DNA of 64,000 nt from Cinnamomum chago (lineage: Eukaryota; Streptophyta; Magnoliopsida; Laurales; Lauraceae), in the NCBI GenBank assembly GCA_038049695.1, contig CP142452.1, positions 66,965,501 to 67,029,500 of the forward strand, given 5' to 3'. The position numbers and the translations under genes are program-made. How positions within the stretch are numbered: the first letter of the stretch is position 1; each line of letters starts with the position of its first letter. Under the pieces are notes generated by a model that searched no databases, had not been told where the DNA came from, and worked only from the letters and a program-made list of their open reading frames with translations. Shown piece by piece: positions 12,319-24,477 of this stretch.

Positions 12319-15300
12319 ATGGCAAGCTCATCATCGACAAAGACCACCATCTCGAATGCAAAATTTGAAGTCGAGAAGTTTGATGGTACCAATAACTTTG
12401 GTATGTGGCAATGTGAGGTTAGAGATGTTCTAAGCCAACAAGAGTTGGAAATTGCTCTGGAGGATAAACCCTCACATATGAATGATAAGGAATGGCAGAA
12501 GATCAATCGTCAGGCATGTAGCACCATCAGATTATGTCTCGCGAAGGATCAAAAATACTCAGTGATGAGAGAAACTTCTGCGAAAGAGTTGTGGAAGAAA
12601 TTGGAGGAAAAGTACATGACCAAGAGCTTGGAGAATCGGATCTATTTGAAGAAGAAACTTTTCCGCTTCGAGTATCGCCAAGGTATTTCTATGACTGAAC
12701 ATCTCGATGATTTTAATAAAATTATTGCTGATTTAATGAACATTGATGTGAAAATTGATGATGAGGATAAGGCATTACTTCTTCTGAATTCGCTTCCCGA
12801 TAGTTGTGATCATTTTAATCACACTTTGATCAACAGGAAGAATGAGGTTAAATATGATGTTGTGTCTGCTGCTTTGATGAATAATGAATATCGGAAGAAG
12901 GACAAACAGGCCCACAAGGATTCATCATCTGATGCATTAACAGTAAGAGGCAGATCAGATGATAGGAGATCTGGTAGAAAATCGCGTTCTAAGTCGAGAG
13001 GAAAATCAAAACCACCTGCAAAAGATGAATGTGCCTTTTGTCACAAAAAAGGCATTGGAAGAAGGATTGTCCAAAATTGAGAAATAAGGACAAAGATAAA
13101 TCTGTTGCAAACGTTGGAGACAATGGGGATGATGATTCCGAATTTAGTTTGACCGTTTCTTCATTGGTATGCCATTCTGACAAGTGGATTTTAGACTCAG
13201 GTTGTACCTATCATATGTGTCCCAACAGGGAATGGTTTTCCAGCTTTCAAGAGTTGGATGGTGGAACAGTTTTGATGGGCAATGATAGTTCTTGCAAAAC
13301 AAAAGGGATAGGAAAAATCTGTTTGAAAATGCATGATGGAGCGGTTATAGTTTTGACAGATGTTCGGTATGTACCCGACTTGAAAAAGAATCTCATCTCA
13401 TTAGGTGTTTTGGACTCCAAAGACTTCAAGATTACCGTAGAAGGTGGAGTTCTAAAAGTTGTTTATGGTGCACTTGTGTTGATGAAGGGTGTCCGAAGAG
13501 GTAATTTGTATTTCTTACAAGGGAGTACAGTTGTAGGTGGAGCAGCAACAGTATCTGATATCTCGAATGAGACTGTTACAGACACTACCAAATTATGGCA
13601 CATGCGTCTAGGGCATGCTGGGGAGAGATCATAGCAGGGTTTGGTTAAGCAAGGCTTGTTGAAAGGTGCAAAGACTTGCAAGTTGGGATTTTGTGAACAT
13701 TGTGTTTTTGGCAAGCAGACAAAAGTGAAGTTTGGTACTGCGATCCATTACACTCAAGGCACACTAGACTATGTTCATTCGGATGTATGGGGTCCTATCA
13801 AGGTGGCATCTTTGGGAGGTATGCACTACTTTGTTACATTCGTTGATGACTTCTCCAGAAGAGTATGGGTGTACACCATGAAGCACAAGGATGAAGTCTT
13901 GAATGTGTTCTTGAAGTGGAAGAAAATGATTGAAACACTGACTGGCAGAAAGATCAAAAGGCTCAGGTCAGATAATGGTGGAGAGTACAAGTCCGATCCG
14001 TTCTTGCAAGTATGTCAGGATGAGGGGATCATGAGGCACTTCACAGTTAGCGGGACTCCACAACAGAATGGGGTGGCAGAACACATGAACCGCATTATAT
14101 TGGAGAAAGTTCGGTGTATGTTGTCTAATTCCGGATTAGGCAAAGCGTTTTGGGGTGAGGCAGTTGCTTATGCATGTCATCTCATCAACAGGTTACCTTC
14201 TGCTGCGATTAAGGGAAAAACACCCATTGAGGTATGGTCTGGAAAACCCACTACTGATTATGATAAATTGCATATATTTGGTTGTCCTGCTTATTACCAT
14301 GTCACAGAGAGTAAGTTGGATCCAAGGGCCAAGAAAGCTATATTCTTGGGTTTCAGCAATGGTGTGAAAGGATATCGGCTATGGTGTTCCAATTCAAAGA
14401 AACTTGTTCTGAGCAGGGATGTGACTTTTGATGAAGCTGCTATGTGTAAACAGAACAAGCAAAATGGCTCTCAGGAGGAGAGCAAGGGCAATGGTAAATC
14501 GAAGCAGGTGGAGTTTGATGTCATCCAAATTACATCAGAGGATGATGATACAGATGAGGAGGAGACTCCAGCCCAAGAGCCTCTACAAGAGCAAGCAGAT
14601 TCTATTGCAACTAGTAAACCAAAAAGGAATATTCGAAAACCTCAATGGTTCACTGACATGGTGGCATATGCACTTCCAATGGTTGAAGAATGTGTTCCTA
14701 CTACCCACAAAGAAGCAAAGAGACATTCAGAAAGTGTAGAGTGGCAGAATGCAATGGATGAGGAAATGAAATCTCTTCATAAGAATGACACGTGGGAGCC
14801 CGTACAGTTACCTACGGGGAAGAAAGCAATTGGGTGCAAATGGGTCTACACCATGAAGGAAGGATCTCCAGGAAAGGACAGTGTCAGGTACAAGGCTAGA
14901 TTGGTGGCTAAAGGCTACGCACAGAAGGAAGGCATTGACTACAATGAGGTATTCTTTCCCGTTGTGAAGCATTCTTCTATTCGTATTTTGTTAGCCTTGG
15001 TTGCACAATTTGATCTTGAGTTAGTGCAACTCAATGTTAAAACTGCATTTTTGCATGGTGACTTGAATGAGGAGATCTACATGACCCAACCAGATGGGTA
15101 TAAGGTTGCCAGTAAAGAACATTTGGCTTGCAAACCGAAAAAATCGTTGTATGGTTTGAAAAAAATCTCCGAGACAGTAGTACAAACGATTTGACAAGTT
15201 TATGATTGGGCAGAAGTACACACGGAGTTTGTTTGATCATTGTGTCTACTATCGCGAACTACGGAATGGAACCTTCATTTATTTGCTCTTATATGTCGAT

Positions 15301-16404
15301 GAAATGCTTATAGCTTCTAAGAGCAAGGTGGAGATTGAAAAATTGAAGACTCAAATGAGTATTGAATTTGAAATGAAGGATCTGGGGGAAGCCAAGAAGA
15401 TACTTGGTATGGAAATTCAGAGAGACAAGGTGCAAGGCAAGGTTTGTCTGTCACAGAAACAGTATTTGAAGAAGATACTACAGTGTTTTGGTATGGATGC
15501 AAAAACAAAACTTGTAAGTACACCTCTTGCCTCTCACTTCAAGCTTAGTGCTACTATGTCTCTTAGCACAGATGATGAGTGTCAGTACATGGCTCAGGTT
15601 CCTTATCAGAGTGCGGTTGGTAGTTTGATGTATGCGATGGTGTGTACTAGGCCCGACATTTCACAGGCCGTCAGTATAGTGAGCAGATATATGCATGATC
15701 CAGGGAAAGGACACTGGCAAGCGGTGAAATGGATCCTACGGTATATTTTGGGTACCGTGGATGTTGGTTTGGTGTTTCAACGGGATGATAGTATTGGCCA
15801 GCATGTAGTTGGATATGTGGATTCCGATTACGCTGGTGATTTGGATAAGCGCCGATCTACAACAGGTTATGTGTTCACACTTGCAAGGGGACCGGTGAGT
15901 AGGAGGTCAACGTTACAGTTTGCAGTTGCTATGTCGACTACTGAGGCAGAGTACATGGCAGTGATAGAGGCCATTAAGGAGGCCATTTGGCTTCAAGGTT
16001 TTCTTGATGACATGGGGATCTTTTAGGAGCACATGGATGTCCATTGTGATAGTCAGAGTGCAATTTGTTTGACAAAGGATCAGGTTCATCATTCACATAC
16101 GAAACACATTGACGTACGGTATCATTTTGTACAGGAGATTGTTGATGAAGGAGATATACTTCTTCAGAAGATTGCAACTGCTGATAACCCCGTAGATATG
16201 CTGACTAAGGTTGTGACTAGGGTCAAGTTTAAGCATTGCTTGGACTTGATCAATATCCTGCGGGTTCAAGCACCTTCGGGTGTATGGCGCCTAGGGGCGC
16301 ATTTGGAGTCGTGTGATTGCATGCCAAGGTGGAAAATGTTTGTGACCTGCAAATCTCGCCAAGGTGGAGATTTGTTGGGTTTATGGGTTTTGGTTCGCTT
16401 TTAG
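12319..16404 (+). pseudogene. Copia gag-pol polyprotein, broken
   Basis: Gag starts at ATG 12319 with FEVEKFDGTNNFGMW, the Copia gag signature, and ends in a CCHC zinc knuckle (CAFCHKKG, near 13030). A one-base deletion in the knuckle at about 13049 shifts the frame. Next come a GAG-pre-integrase region with protease motif LDSG (about 13193), and integrase with HSDVWGP, RSDNGGEY and NGVAEHMNR (DDE residues present). An in-frame TAG lies at 13632. Reverse transcriptase spans about 14840-15520; motif A reads QLNVKTAF where LDVKTAF is normal, and the catalytic box reads YVDE where YVDD is normal. An extra A near 15160 and a TAG (usual Trp) follow in the GLKQSPRQWYKRF region. RNase H (YVDSDYAGD, STTEAEY, CDSQSAI) is interrupted by TAG at 16024. 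The final codons run into the 3' LTR. Confidence 0.9.
16361..16372 (+). promoter_or_regulatory. Copia polypurine tract
   Basis: AAGGTGGAGATT lies directly before the TG that opens the 3' LTR, the standard place for priming plus-strand DNA. Confidence 0.65.
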
Positions 16405-16645
16405 GCCCAATTCATTTGTATTAGGGTTGAGGGATAATTTAGTCTTTGTTAAAACTATATATTATCTCTTTTGGTTGCAACCCTAAGATGCGGGAAAACT
16501 CTGATTAGTGAAAGAAGAAAAAGACGAGCTTTTGCCCATGGACGTAGGTGTGAAATCACCGAACCACGTTAATTTTGTGTTCTTTTTTGTGTGGCTTGAT
16601 TTGTTTACTTGTCGATCGCACGCTTCCGCACACACTATCACAACA
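16373..16645 (+). repeat. Copia 3' LTR (273 bp)
   Basis: It starts TGTTGGG and ends CACAACA, with a possible TATA-like run (AACTATATATTATC) near 16452. Its last 63 bp are duplicated at the 5' side of the element. Confidence 0.8.
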
Positions 16646-17906
16646 GAATGCACCTCACAACCATTGAAGAAGTTAGGAGTTTGAAGACTGGGCTCTCTTC
16701 TGTACAACAAGCTATTGTTGATGATAATGGTACCCAGTGTGGATTCTGCACTCCTGGGATGGTGAGTCGAGTTGATCTCCAAATGGGAGTCCCTGTTTCT
16801 CTTCAACTGTAGAACTTTTTCTTTTTTCTTTTTAGTTTATACACTGTTGGTGATTTTTTCATGAATTGCTTTTATTTTCAAAGTGATTGTGGATGTGCAG
16901 ATGTTCGTGGTGGGTTTTTTTAGGACGGCATCAACAAAGTGATGCTTAGCTATAGAGAGAGTGAAGTTTACTTTATCGAATTTTTCCTTTGAGCCCCTTC
17001 TTATAGGCATCGTGGTAGGGAATTCGCTTCTCCTTCCTTATATTTCATTTACTGAATGTCAACATCTTGGGGGTATCCCTCATGATGGAAGTCTAATCAG
17101 ATCAGGGGAATAGGTACGTAAACCATAGGCCACATTAATACAGAGTGGGTGCACCGGGTTGCTCCTTTTGCATCAGTAATTAGTAGCTTCTCCCTGTTGT
17201 GGGTTTGTAATTGTCTTACAATGGTCTCTCTCTCTCTCTCTCCATACACATAACATGCAAGGGAGGTTTCAAGTGAATCTATCCCTCACCATAGGGTGAG
17301 GGACACTTCCCTTTTTGCACATGAAGACAAGGAAGTGTACCTCACCCTATGTACTTGAAAAGTAACTTTTGTACTTGAAAACTCCCAATTATGGAAGTGT
17401 CCCTCACCCCATGGTGAGGGATAGATGCACTTGAAACTTCCCCTAACATGTATATAATGACTTTTATCGTGTCACCATGCACAATGTCTGCCCTTGTGAA
17501 TTCAAGGGTGCAGTTAAATCTGCCCAAAATGCACCCGCATTGACCTTTTATGGCAGAAAGATGTAGGCGGGGTATTGTTTTCTTATTTTTTCCCTGTCCT
17601 AAACACCAAGTATAATTAAATAATAGTCATTCGTCTGCTAGGACAATGATCAGTGTACATCATGTAGACCATTGTTAATATAGAATTATCCGTTTTTACA
17701 ATGCTTCTAGAGAGAGCTAATACCTGAACTACAAGAAATGGCTTTTAAGTTCTAATTCTAAGTCCTTTAACCATATTTTCATTCTACATGTTTGATTGCC
17801 AACTTCTTTTTCTTTCTTTTTTGATCACAGATAATGAGCATGCATGGATTGATGTCACAACCAACCGCGGAAGAAATTGAAGATCAGATTGATGGTATCT
17901 TTGCAG
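16646..17906 (+). pseudogene. Xanthine dehydrogenase / aldehyde oxidase fragment
   Basis: Two exons of a molybdenum hydroxylase are visible. The first (16646-16761) encodes the second [2Fe-2S] motif, GTQCGFCTPGM, and ends ATG|GTGAGT. The second (17831-17906) starts after CACAG and encodes IMSMHGLMSQPTAEEIEDQIDG, the segment that follows this motif in the family, and ends at GCAG|GTACTG. Both are phase 0. These proteins oxidise purines or aldehydes in the cytosol or peroxisome. The first exon begins exactly where the Copia LTR ends, and the following cluster-binding CRCTGY segment was not found. It is a relic, possibly split by the Copia insertion. Whether it was XDH or AO cannot be decided from so little. 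Confidence 0.75.
17258..17444. mobile_element. MITE inside the XDH/AO intron
   Basis: Inverted ends of about 50 bp (GGGAGGTTTCAAGTG at the left, mirrored by CACTTGAAACTTCCC at the right) both contain a CCCTCACCATAGGGTGAGGG-type block. The flanks share TAACATG (17251-17257 and 17445-17451), a possible 7-bp target duplication. The element has no coding capacity. Confidence 0.6.
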
Positions 17907-18962
17907 GTACTGTTTATGATATCTTGCTTTCCAATTGTCTCACACAAGTATATCTTTTGTGAGTTCTCTCATACGTTTTGTCTTGTGCTGCAGATGTACA
18001 AGATATCAACCTATATTCAATTCTTTCCATTCTCCCTCCTGTGTTGGCAGCCAATTTATATGCCACATGAACAAAACAAACTCATGTCAGAGCCATGCCA
18101 TGGATATTGAAGACATCCCTAGGAGCTTGCCTATCAGGCTAGCTGTTGATTAGTGAGGAAGATGTGGTGTGGGTCCTAAATCTTCTCCAACTCCCCTAAA
18201 ATTCATCTCATTCAATTTTAAACTTTCCTCTAATCAATCAATACTTATCCCTTGCACGTGAAATCCTTGTAATTTAGAGTCAACCAACGAATTGATTTAA
18301 ATTCCTAAATGTTCTCCGTCAATCAATCTTTGAGATCAATAACATAATCTTTCCTATGCTTGTGTTTATACTCCAACCGCATAAGCAATCCGCTTCCAAT
18401 GCACAACCAGAGATCAAGACATGCTCTTTCGCGTTGATCAAAATCTTCCTTGACCCGATCCTGAAGGTGATCTTAGGGAGCACAGCGGCCATGAAGTGGC
18501 ATATTGGCCGCGCTGCCACTTGCACTGAAATCTAGATGGTCATGAGGGGCTCAGTACGACAGGCAAAAAACTGGTTGAGGAAGGAGAGGAGTGTGCATGA
18601 TATCAGCCCCAAGAACCACATGCTAAACGTCCACACAGTGAGGCTTGGGTCATCCAAGTTTGTAGGGGCAAGTTATCACTGTGAACAACAGAACTCCCCC
18701 ATTAGAGTACTTACTTGGATACCCAATCATAGCCATAAAATCTAAAAAGTTTTCACCTAATTTTAAGTTTCAAATAAAACCAATTTCTTTTTCCAAATTT
18801 CCTCTCATGATCCCACTAGTGTGAGCTTAGTAATTTAATTTTCTGCTTCTGACATCAAACAATGTGACAATTATTGAACAAGTGGAAATTTGAAACTTAG
18901 TGCAATATTTTTTACATTGAACGAATGTGTGTTTATCTTTTCATTGATATAGTATAATTGAT
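17907..18962. other. No gene recognised
   Basis: Short open frames at 17935-18153 and 18319-18745 have no recognisable domain and no supporting splice structure. Sequence becomes AT-rich after 18760. It may be repeat-derived. Confidence 0.4.
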
Positions 18963-19717
18963 GCATGGATATATGCTTTAAATAGTCATTTACATTTCAT
19001 TTAAATGAAATGAATACTACTATTTAATATTTTAATAACTCTTTAAACAAGGCCCGCGTTGGGCATGGGCCCTCGATCGCTAGTATGTATATATATATTT
19101 ATATATATATAGATATAGAGAGAGAGAGAGAGATTCTAAAAAACTTCCCTATCTCAAAAGGGGAGCTTCTGCCCCTATCTAATAGCCAATGATTTAAGAG
19201 AATCTATAAAAGCTCCTCATTTATAGGAGAATATTTAGGAGAGAGAATGGATAAGTATATCATTGATGACATGTGTCACACTTTCATTGGCTAAAAAAGG
19301 GGCCTTTTTTGTGGCAAACATCCAGGGTGTTTTGTAGCATATATATATATGAGAATGATGGAAAAGGAAAGTTTTAAGGAAATCGAGTTAAACATAAATG
19401 AAATAACAAAGGACGTTGATTGATCATGTGTTTGCTCTCTTTCAGCGTAGAGTTGGATAGAGAATGAGGGGTTGTTGGTGCTCCCTCTCACTAATATTTG
19501 AGTCGGGAACCTTGCCTCTCACCAAGATGACCAAGGATTAATCCATAAAACTCTTACTAAATTTGCATGTGTCCTAGCCCACTTGGCTAGGCAAAAAAAT
19601 AAAATAAAATAAAATAAAAACCCTCTGCCGATCGAGTTGATTCAGTTTAGTGTGACATTGGCCTAGGCAATTAAGGAGGGGACAATGTACTTGGCGCTAT
19701 GACCTTATGTCCGGCTT

Positions 19718-20095
19718 TTAAACAATGGTTTCTAATTCACCGAGTGGGTATTGAGTCTGACTTGTCCAAATTACTTTGCTCAAGCTTTTAGGTTTTAAAC
19801 ATTGATTACAATGCAGGAATTTTTGGGGAACATTTGTATCGTGTAGAAAGATTTGATTTTCCCTTTTGGTTTTTGGGGTAACTTGTCCAAGGGGGTTGAG
19901 ATCCAAGAGAGAGCCCACACCAAATACAAAAAGAAGGCCCACACAAGTGGGAAAGAAGCCTGTACAAGCGGAAAAAAAAAGAAGCCTACACAAGTGAGAA
20001 GAGGTGTCGTAGTAGGATTTAAACCCTAGCTTCCAAGTGGGAACTGCGGTCACTTACCAATAAGGTAAGTTGCCGTTCTCAATAACTGATTTTTC
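19718..20095 (-). repeat. SINE-like repeat (tentative)
   Basis: On the minus strand the run TTGGTAAGTGACCGCAG followed about 30 bases later by GGGTTTAAATCC resembles the A and B boxes of a tRNA-derived SINE. A 27-bp unit with CACAAGTG or TACAAGCG recurs three times nearby (19925-20000). The same sequence is in the other arm (62885-63245). Family not identified. Confidence 0.3.
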
Positions 20096-21950
20096 CAGAC
20101 TTTACTTTTTTGTCGTTAGCACCGTTCTATTCTAAGTACAAAGAGGAAAAACTATTATATTCTTCCTCGAGTATGCACAAATCTAGTGGAAGTAATGTAA
20201 ATCACTTTTTCCTTTGAATGCAGTATTCTATCATACTCTTGAATGCATTTGATATAACTAATCTCACCATACTTCATCTCCTCCAACAGCATCTGCAAAT
20301 TTTCTCATGATAAATAAAAAAATACTATTAATGAAACTATAATCAAATACTAGAGATATGGACGAGTAATGAGTTCCAATAGAAGAGGGTGGGTCAAATT
20401 TGTGGAGAACCACATGGACATGGGCTTTTAGTGAGTTTTAACCCCATCCAATTACCATGGAGTTAGATGAGCCATGCGAAAAATAATTATTTATAGAGTG
20501 AAATTCTCTATTCCTCAAATCATAGCCTTTAAGATAATCAGAGGGAGACAAAATACTATCAATTCATGACATGTAAGAATTGTGTGGCCAACCTGCCGCA
20601 TGGGCCCACCTCGGGTAAAGGTATTGGCCAAGGGCCGAGGTAATCCCCTAGTGTAAGTATTAATTTATAGAGTTTTTTTTTTTGGAATTTAACTCCTAGG
20701 GTAGAGTTAGGACTAGCACCAAACTCAAGTAACATTGTTCCTCACTAGTCAAGTTATATATGTGAGAGACTCTTAGACGGAGATAACTTTTAATGAAGTC
20801 GTACGTGACTCCTCGACAATGCTTATTTATGGGAGATAGGGGGACACTGATTTATTACCTGGACATCCAGAGATCTAAGCATTCACTGTGAGTTCCCCAA
20901 GCCCTCCGCCACCGGAGCACACATCCATTACAAGATCCTATTGTAAATTATTGCATGGTGAGACCAGCACATGAATCTTGTAACGTCAATGGCGAAACCA
21001 AATACATTTTCCTTGAAGGAGCCATTATACTTACTTTTCGGGGAGGGTTGGCATAAATAAACAAAGACCTAATCTTTAGAAAAACTTGAAGGTTTCTAAA
21101 ACTTTTTAGGGAGACCATTCAAACCCAAGCCCCAGGACCGATTCTCCCTGTGATGTTTTAGGAACTTATCTCATTTTATCATTAGTTTTAATTTTTAATT
21201 TTTTTTAAAAGATATATGTCAAAAGGTAGTAGAGTACTCATTTTATTGTCACAACTCGCACCTATTATTTTTTATTTTTTTATTTTTACTTTTGATATAT
21301 TTGATAAGTTGAGCTAGATAGTGGCATTACTTGTGAAACTACATACCCAACACGATCAATCCATGAGTATCTGTTTGAGATGCGATGCTTCCTTCCTCTT
21401 AAGCTTCTCGTGTTTCTATACTCACAACTATTATTTGAGTCCATCCTCAGTCGCAGCTATTACACAAATCCGTGTAACAATTTTTTGGAACTCCATCCTC
21501 GGGCTCACGTGGAGATCATTCGGACCATTCAAGATAAATAACATCCCTTTCAATCACATCTCTTCAAGTTTCTGCTAAGAAGGAGGGGGTCCCAATCTAT
21601 GATTGTTAACCATGATGGAAATGTGATTAATACCATGTTAGCAACGTTGCCATGTCAGCGCCGAGTAGGTTTCTATCGTTGTGCTCAGTTGTACAATGGG
21701 ACTCACTCCGTTTGGATTGAAACTTGAGGATATATTAATAGAAGGATGCTACCATGGAGTTCCAAAAAAAAAAAAAAAGGAAATGTTACAATGTTCAAGT
21801 GTAATAGGTGCGAGGGGCTGTTATTATTGACATGTTATTTATTACACACTATGAATAAAGGAATAGTTTTAAACACTTCAAAAATCTTAAATTTGTGAAC
21901 AATCTTGTGAGACAGACTTATGCAAAGTAGTAAGACTAGAGAGCAGTGTT
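20096..21950. other. Duplicated non-coding flank of TPS copy 2
   Basis: This stretch is present in both inverted arms (counterpart about 61020-62880). A frame at 21321-21578 is conserved in both copies, but it has no recognisable domain and conservation is explained by recent duplication. No TPS exon 1 or exon 2 was found here. Confidence 0.45.
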
Positions 21951-22388
21951 GGGGAATTAATTAGGGAAAAACATGTATGATCAATCAACCACGAGCATAC
22001 GAGAGAATACACGAGATTTACGTGGTTCGGCAAACTTAACTACTTCCATTGGGTCATGAGGATTTCACTATGCAAGAAATTGAGCAACTCGTTACAAGGA
22101 TTCCAAACCATCTAACAGTTAGGCTACTCTCTCCTCATAGGTCTCAATCTTGCTCTCACATCTTCCCCTCCCATTCGGAAAACTCCGATATATAGCACGG
22201 GAGATAGCTCCCACCTCTCTCAGTCATAGTCAAGGGTTACCGATTACATCAATATATAATCTCCGCTTTCTTGACCTAAAAAAAAGCCCCAGTACAATGA
22301 CCAAAATACCCCTAAGCTGAACCTGGTCATTGATTAAACCAATGAAGCAATCCGGTCAATCCGGAATACAAGACATGAACCTAACAAC
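21951..22388 (+). repeat. Solo-LTR-like insertion before TPS exon 3
   Basis: It starts TGTTGGGGAATT and ends CCTAACA, with the run GATTTACGTGGTTCGGC that is frequent in plant LTRs. Both arms carry it, so it predates the duplication. It sits immediately upstream of exon 3. No clear target duplication was found. Confidence 0.4.
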
Positions 22389-22413
22389 AAGGAAAGTTCT
22401 CATGATGAAATAG

Positions 22414-24073
22414 AGTTGAAGGCAATTTCAAGGAAGGTTTATGTAGTGATGTGGAGGGCAGTCTCTACGAAGCGGCATTTTATGGCACTCATGGAGAAGA
22501 TACATTGGATGAGGGCATCTCTTTCCCAAAAGGACAGCTTACATCCCTCATGACCCATCTTGATGGTCCTCTGGCAGCACAAGTAGGTCATGCTCTTCAG
22601 CTACCTACAAGTAAGCGCATTGCCAGGCTGGAAGCAAGATTTTACATCTCACTCTTCCAGCAACATAAGCAGCAGAATGATGTTATGTTAGAGCTTGCAA
22701 AATTGGATTTCAATTTGATACAGTCAATGAATCGAAAAGAGCTAAAGGAGCTAACAAGGCAAGTATAACACACCGCACTTAATATGAATGACACATCGCT
22801 TTATTCTACATATTATATACAAACGATAGCTTAAAAGGCAATTACTTGATGGATCAGATAAGGCTGTAATGATCATGTGATTACTGAACAAATCGTTGTT
22901 GTTGGAACCCACTGGATAGGTTTATGCATGGGCAAAGGATACCCCAAAAATTGGCCCTATAAAATCTTTATAGATTTGAAATTTGGGTCCACTTGTCGTG
23001 GGATAGAGGGGGACCGAAATATCTAAGTGGGGCTAGCTCTCCTAAACTGAAGCTTAGCTTATCTTAAGCGAAAACAGTGCTAGTCCCACAAATCAAAGTC
23101 GATTATCATTATTTTTTGTATGATGATTGTCTCCAAATCAAAATAAATCCAATCAGAATTGGATTTTTCAGTTCCATCATGCAAAAAACAATAATAATCG
23201 ACTTTGATTTGTGGGACTATTACCGTTTCAGCTTAGATAAGTGAAGCTTCGGCTTATGAGAGCCCTGCTCATATATATCGGGCTTTGTTCCAGTGAGAAC
23301 TGTTCTCACAGCCACTGTGAAAACTTTTCATGGGGCCATTTAGGGATGGGACTAGAGGGGATGGAAAGATCTATATGAGAGCACCCCAAGTAAAAAGTTT
23401 GACCCTAGTCCCATGCCTCTAATAGCTTCATCTATGGCCCACGAGTTTAATGGCTTCATATTAGTAACTATCAAGGGAGGTCGTTGTTTATGCACGGTTT
23501 GGATTGGTTCTAGATGGACCCCACCAATAGTTCTCACGGAAGCATGGTGAGACCTAGTTCTCAATTGAATATTTCCCATATATATATATATGAGATAAAG
23601 GCATTCTAAAGAATGCCTGCATTTTGTGGAAATAAACGCCCCTTTATTTTAACAAATTAGATTGAAACTTATTTCTAGTTTCTGGGTCCTTCATGAATGG
23701 ATTTTTGCATCTCCCCAATGTCCGATAATTTGTGGGGCCCATGCGAGCCTCAATAGCCGGTATGCATGTCAATTATTACCATATATAGGTAAGTTGGATC
23801 TGCTTATGAAAATTTCGGTCCATGCCCTTAATTTAGGCGGTTCTGCTTTTAGAGATGGCATGGATAAAAACTCCTATATACTATGGGCTTGATATATTTG
23901 AGTCAGATTCATCCAACTATTACTCGTGGAAAACACAAATTGTTCATTCCTATAATATTGTGGCTTATGATTTTATCTCCAGTAGGTGGTGGAAGGACAT
24001 AGGCCTTGCTGCTAAGTATCCTTTTGCAAGAGATCGATTGGTGGAAGGCTACTTATGGATATTGGGTGTTTAT
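22414..24073 (+). pseudogene. Sesquiterpene synthase, exon 3 and truncated exon 4, copy 2
   Basis: Exon 3 (about 22414-22758) has the TPS pattern SLYEAAFYGTHGEDTLDE, HALQLPTSKRIARLEARFYI and LAKLDFNLIQSMNRKELKELTR. Compared with copy 3 it lacks two codons (LL) before SLYEAAF. The exon ends ACAAG|GCAAGT, so the next intron would start with GC rather than GT. Exon 4 starts at 23986 (after CAGTAG) with [28 protein letters not shown] and is cut at about 24073, just before the DDxxD motif, where unrelated sequence begins. Exons 5-7 are absent. Upstream exons 1-2 were not found and an LTR-like insert abuts exon 3. It cannot make a working enzyme. Confidence 0.85.
23031..23271. mobile_element. MITE with long terminal inverted repeats (TPS intron 3)
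   Basis: The ends pair over about 90 bases. The left arm has CCCACAAATCAAAGTCGATT and the right arm has AATCGACTTTGATTTGTGGG, with a central AT-rich spacer. The same element lies in the mirrored copy at about 59699-59946. It could fold into a long hairpin. Confidence 0.6.
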
Positions 24074-24477
24074 ATTAGATTGGAAAGGGCCATTTGGGGC
24101 GTCGAGTAGTGGAGATCTAAATCAAATGAAGGACAAAAGAAAGAATAATCCCTTCGGGCCTAGGAGGAGCCGGGTAATTATTCCTTACGGCTCCAGTGTG
24201 GGTAGTGCAGTTTCGAACCCACAACTAATTACCCAATCGAACTTGTTAGACCATAATTTAACAACTTAGAAGCTTGGCTCAACTTGGTAGGTCATTGGGC
24301 CAAGAAGGTCGAGCTTAGTCTACTTAGATACTCTATCAACTCAACTCAATGGAGTCGAGTCAAGGACATACCATACGAGTTTTGAAATTATGATTTGGAC
24401 TCCTCCCTACTAATCGGACTGGGTGACTCATATTTGAGTCGATTCGGTTTGCACAGAAGAATCAAACTAGTGAAAAG

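Larger units (their letters stand above)
11518..16645 (+). mobile_element. Ty1/Copia element, Tork/TNT1-like, inactive
   Basis: The order is a truncated 5' LTR (11518-11580), a primer-binding site, gag, protease, integrase, reverse transcriptase, RNase H, a polypurine tract and a full 3' LTR (16373-16645). Integrase before reverse transcriptase identifies Copia; protein motifs resemble the TNT 1-94 polyprotein family. The 5' LTR keeps only its last 63 bp; upstream sequence is an unrelated repeat. The coding region has multiple nonsense and frameshift changes, so it is not autonomous. Confidence 0.9.
18963..24073 (+). repeat. Inverted-repeat arm B, left copy (TPS unit 5' part)
   Basis: Collinear in reverse complement with 58893-64000 over its full length, including a 40-bp stretch near 19030 around GGCCCGCGTTGGGC, two open frames of equal pattern (21321-21578 and 61392-61649), shared MITEs and TPS exon 3. 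Homology is cut off on the right by the window edge. Identity looks high (about 90% or more by eye) with small indels. Confidence 0.9.

Noticed and set aside
18319..18745. Frames on both strands suggestive of a gene
   Set aside because: No domain recognised and no start or splice support; left as unassigned sequence.
21321..21578. Open frame conserved in both arms (also 61392-61649)
   Set aside because: No recognisable domain; conservation is explained by recent duplication of the whole arm.
24185..24250. Possible tRNA gene (B-box-like GGTTCGAAAC on the minus strand)
   Set aside because: No cloverleaf or A box at proper spacing; SINE debris is more likely.
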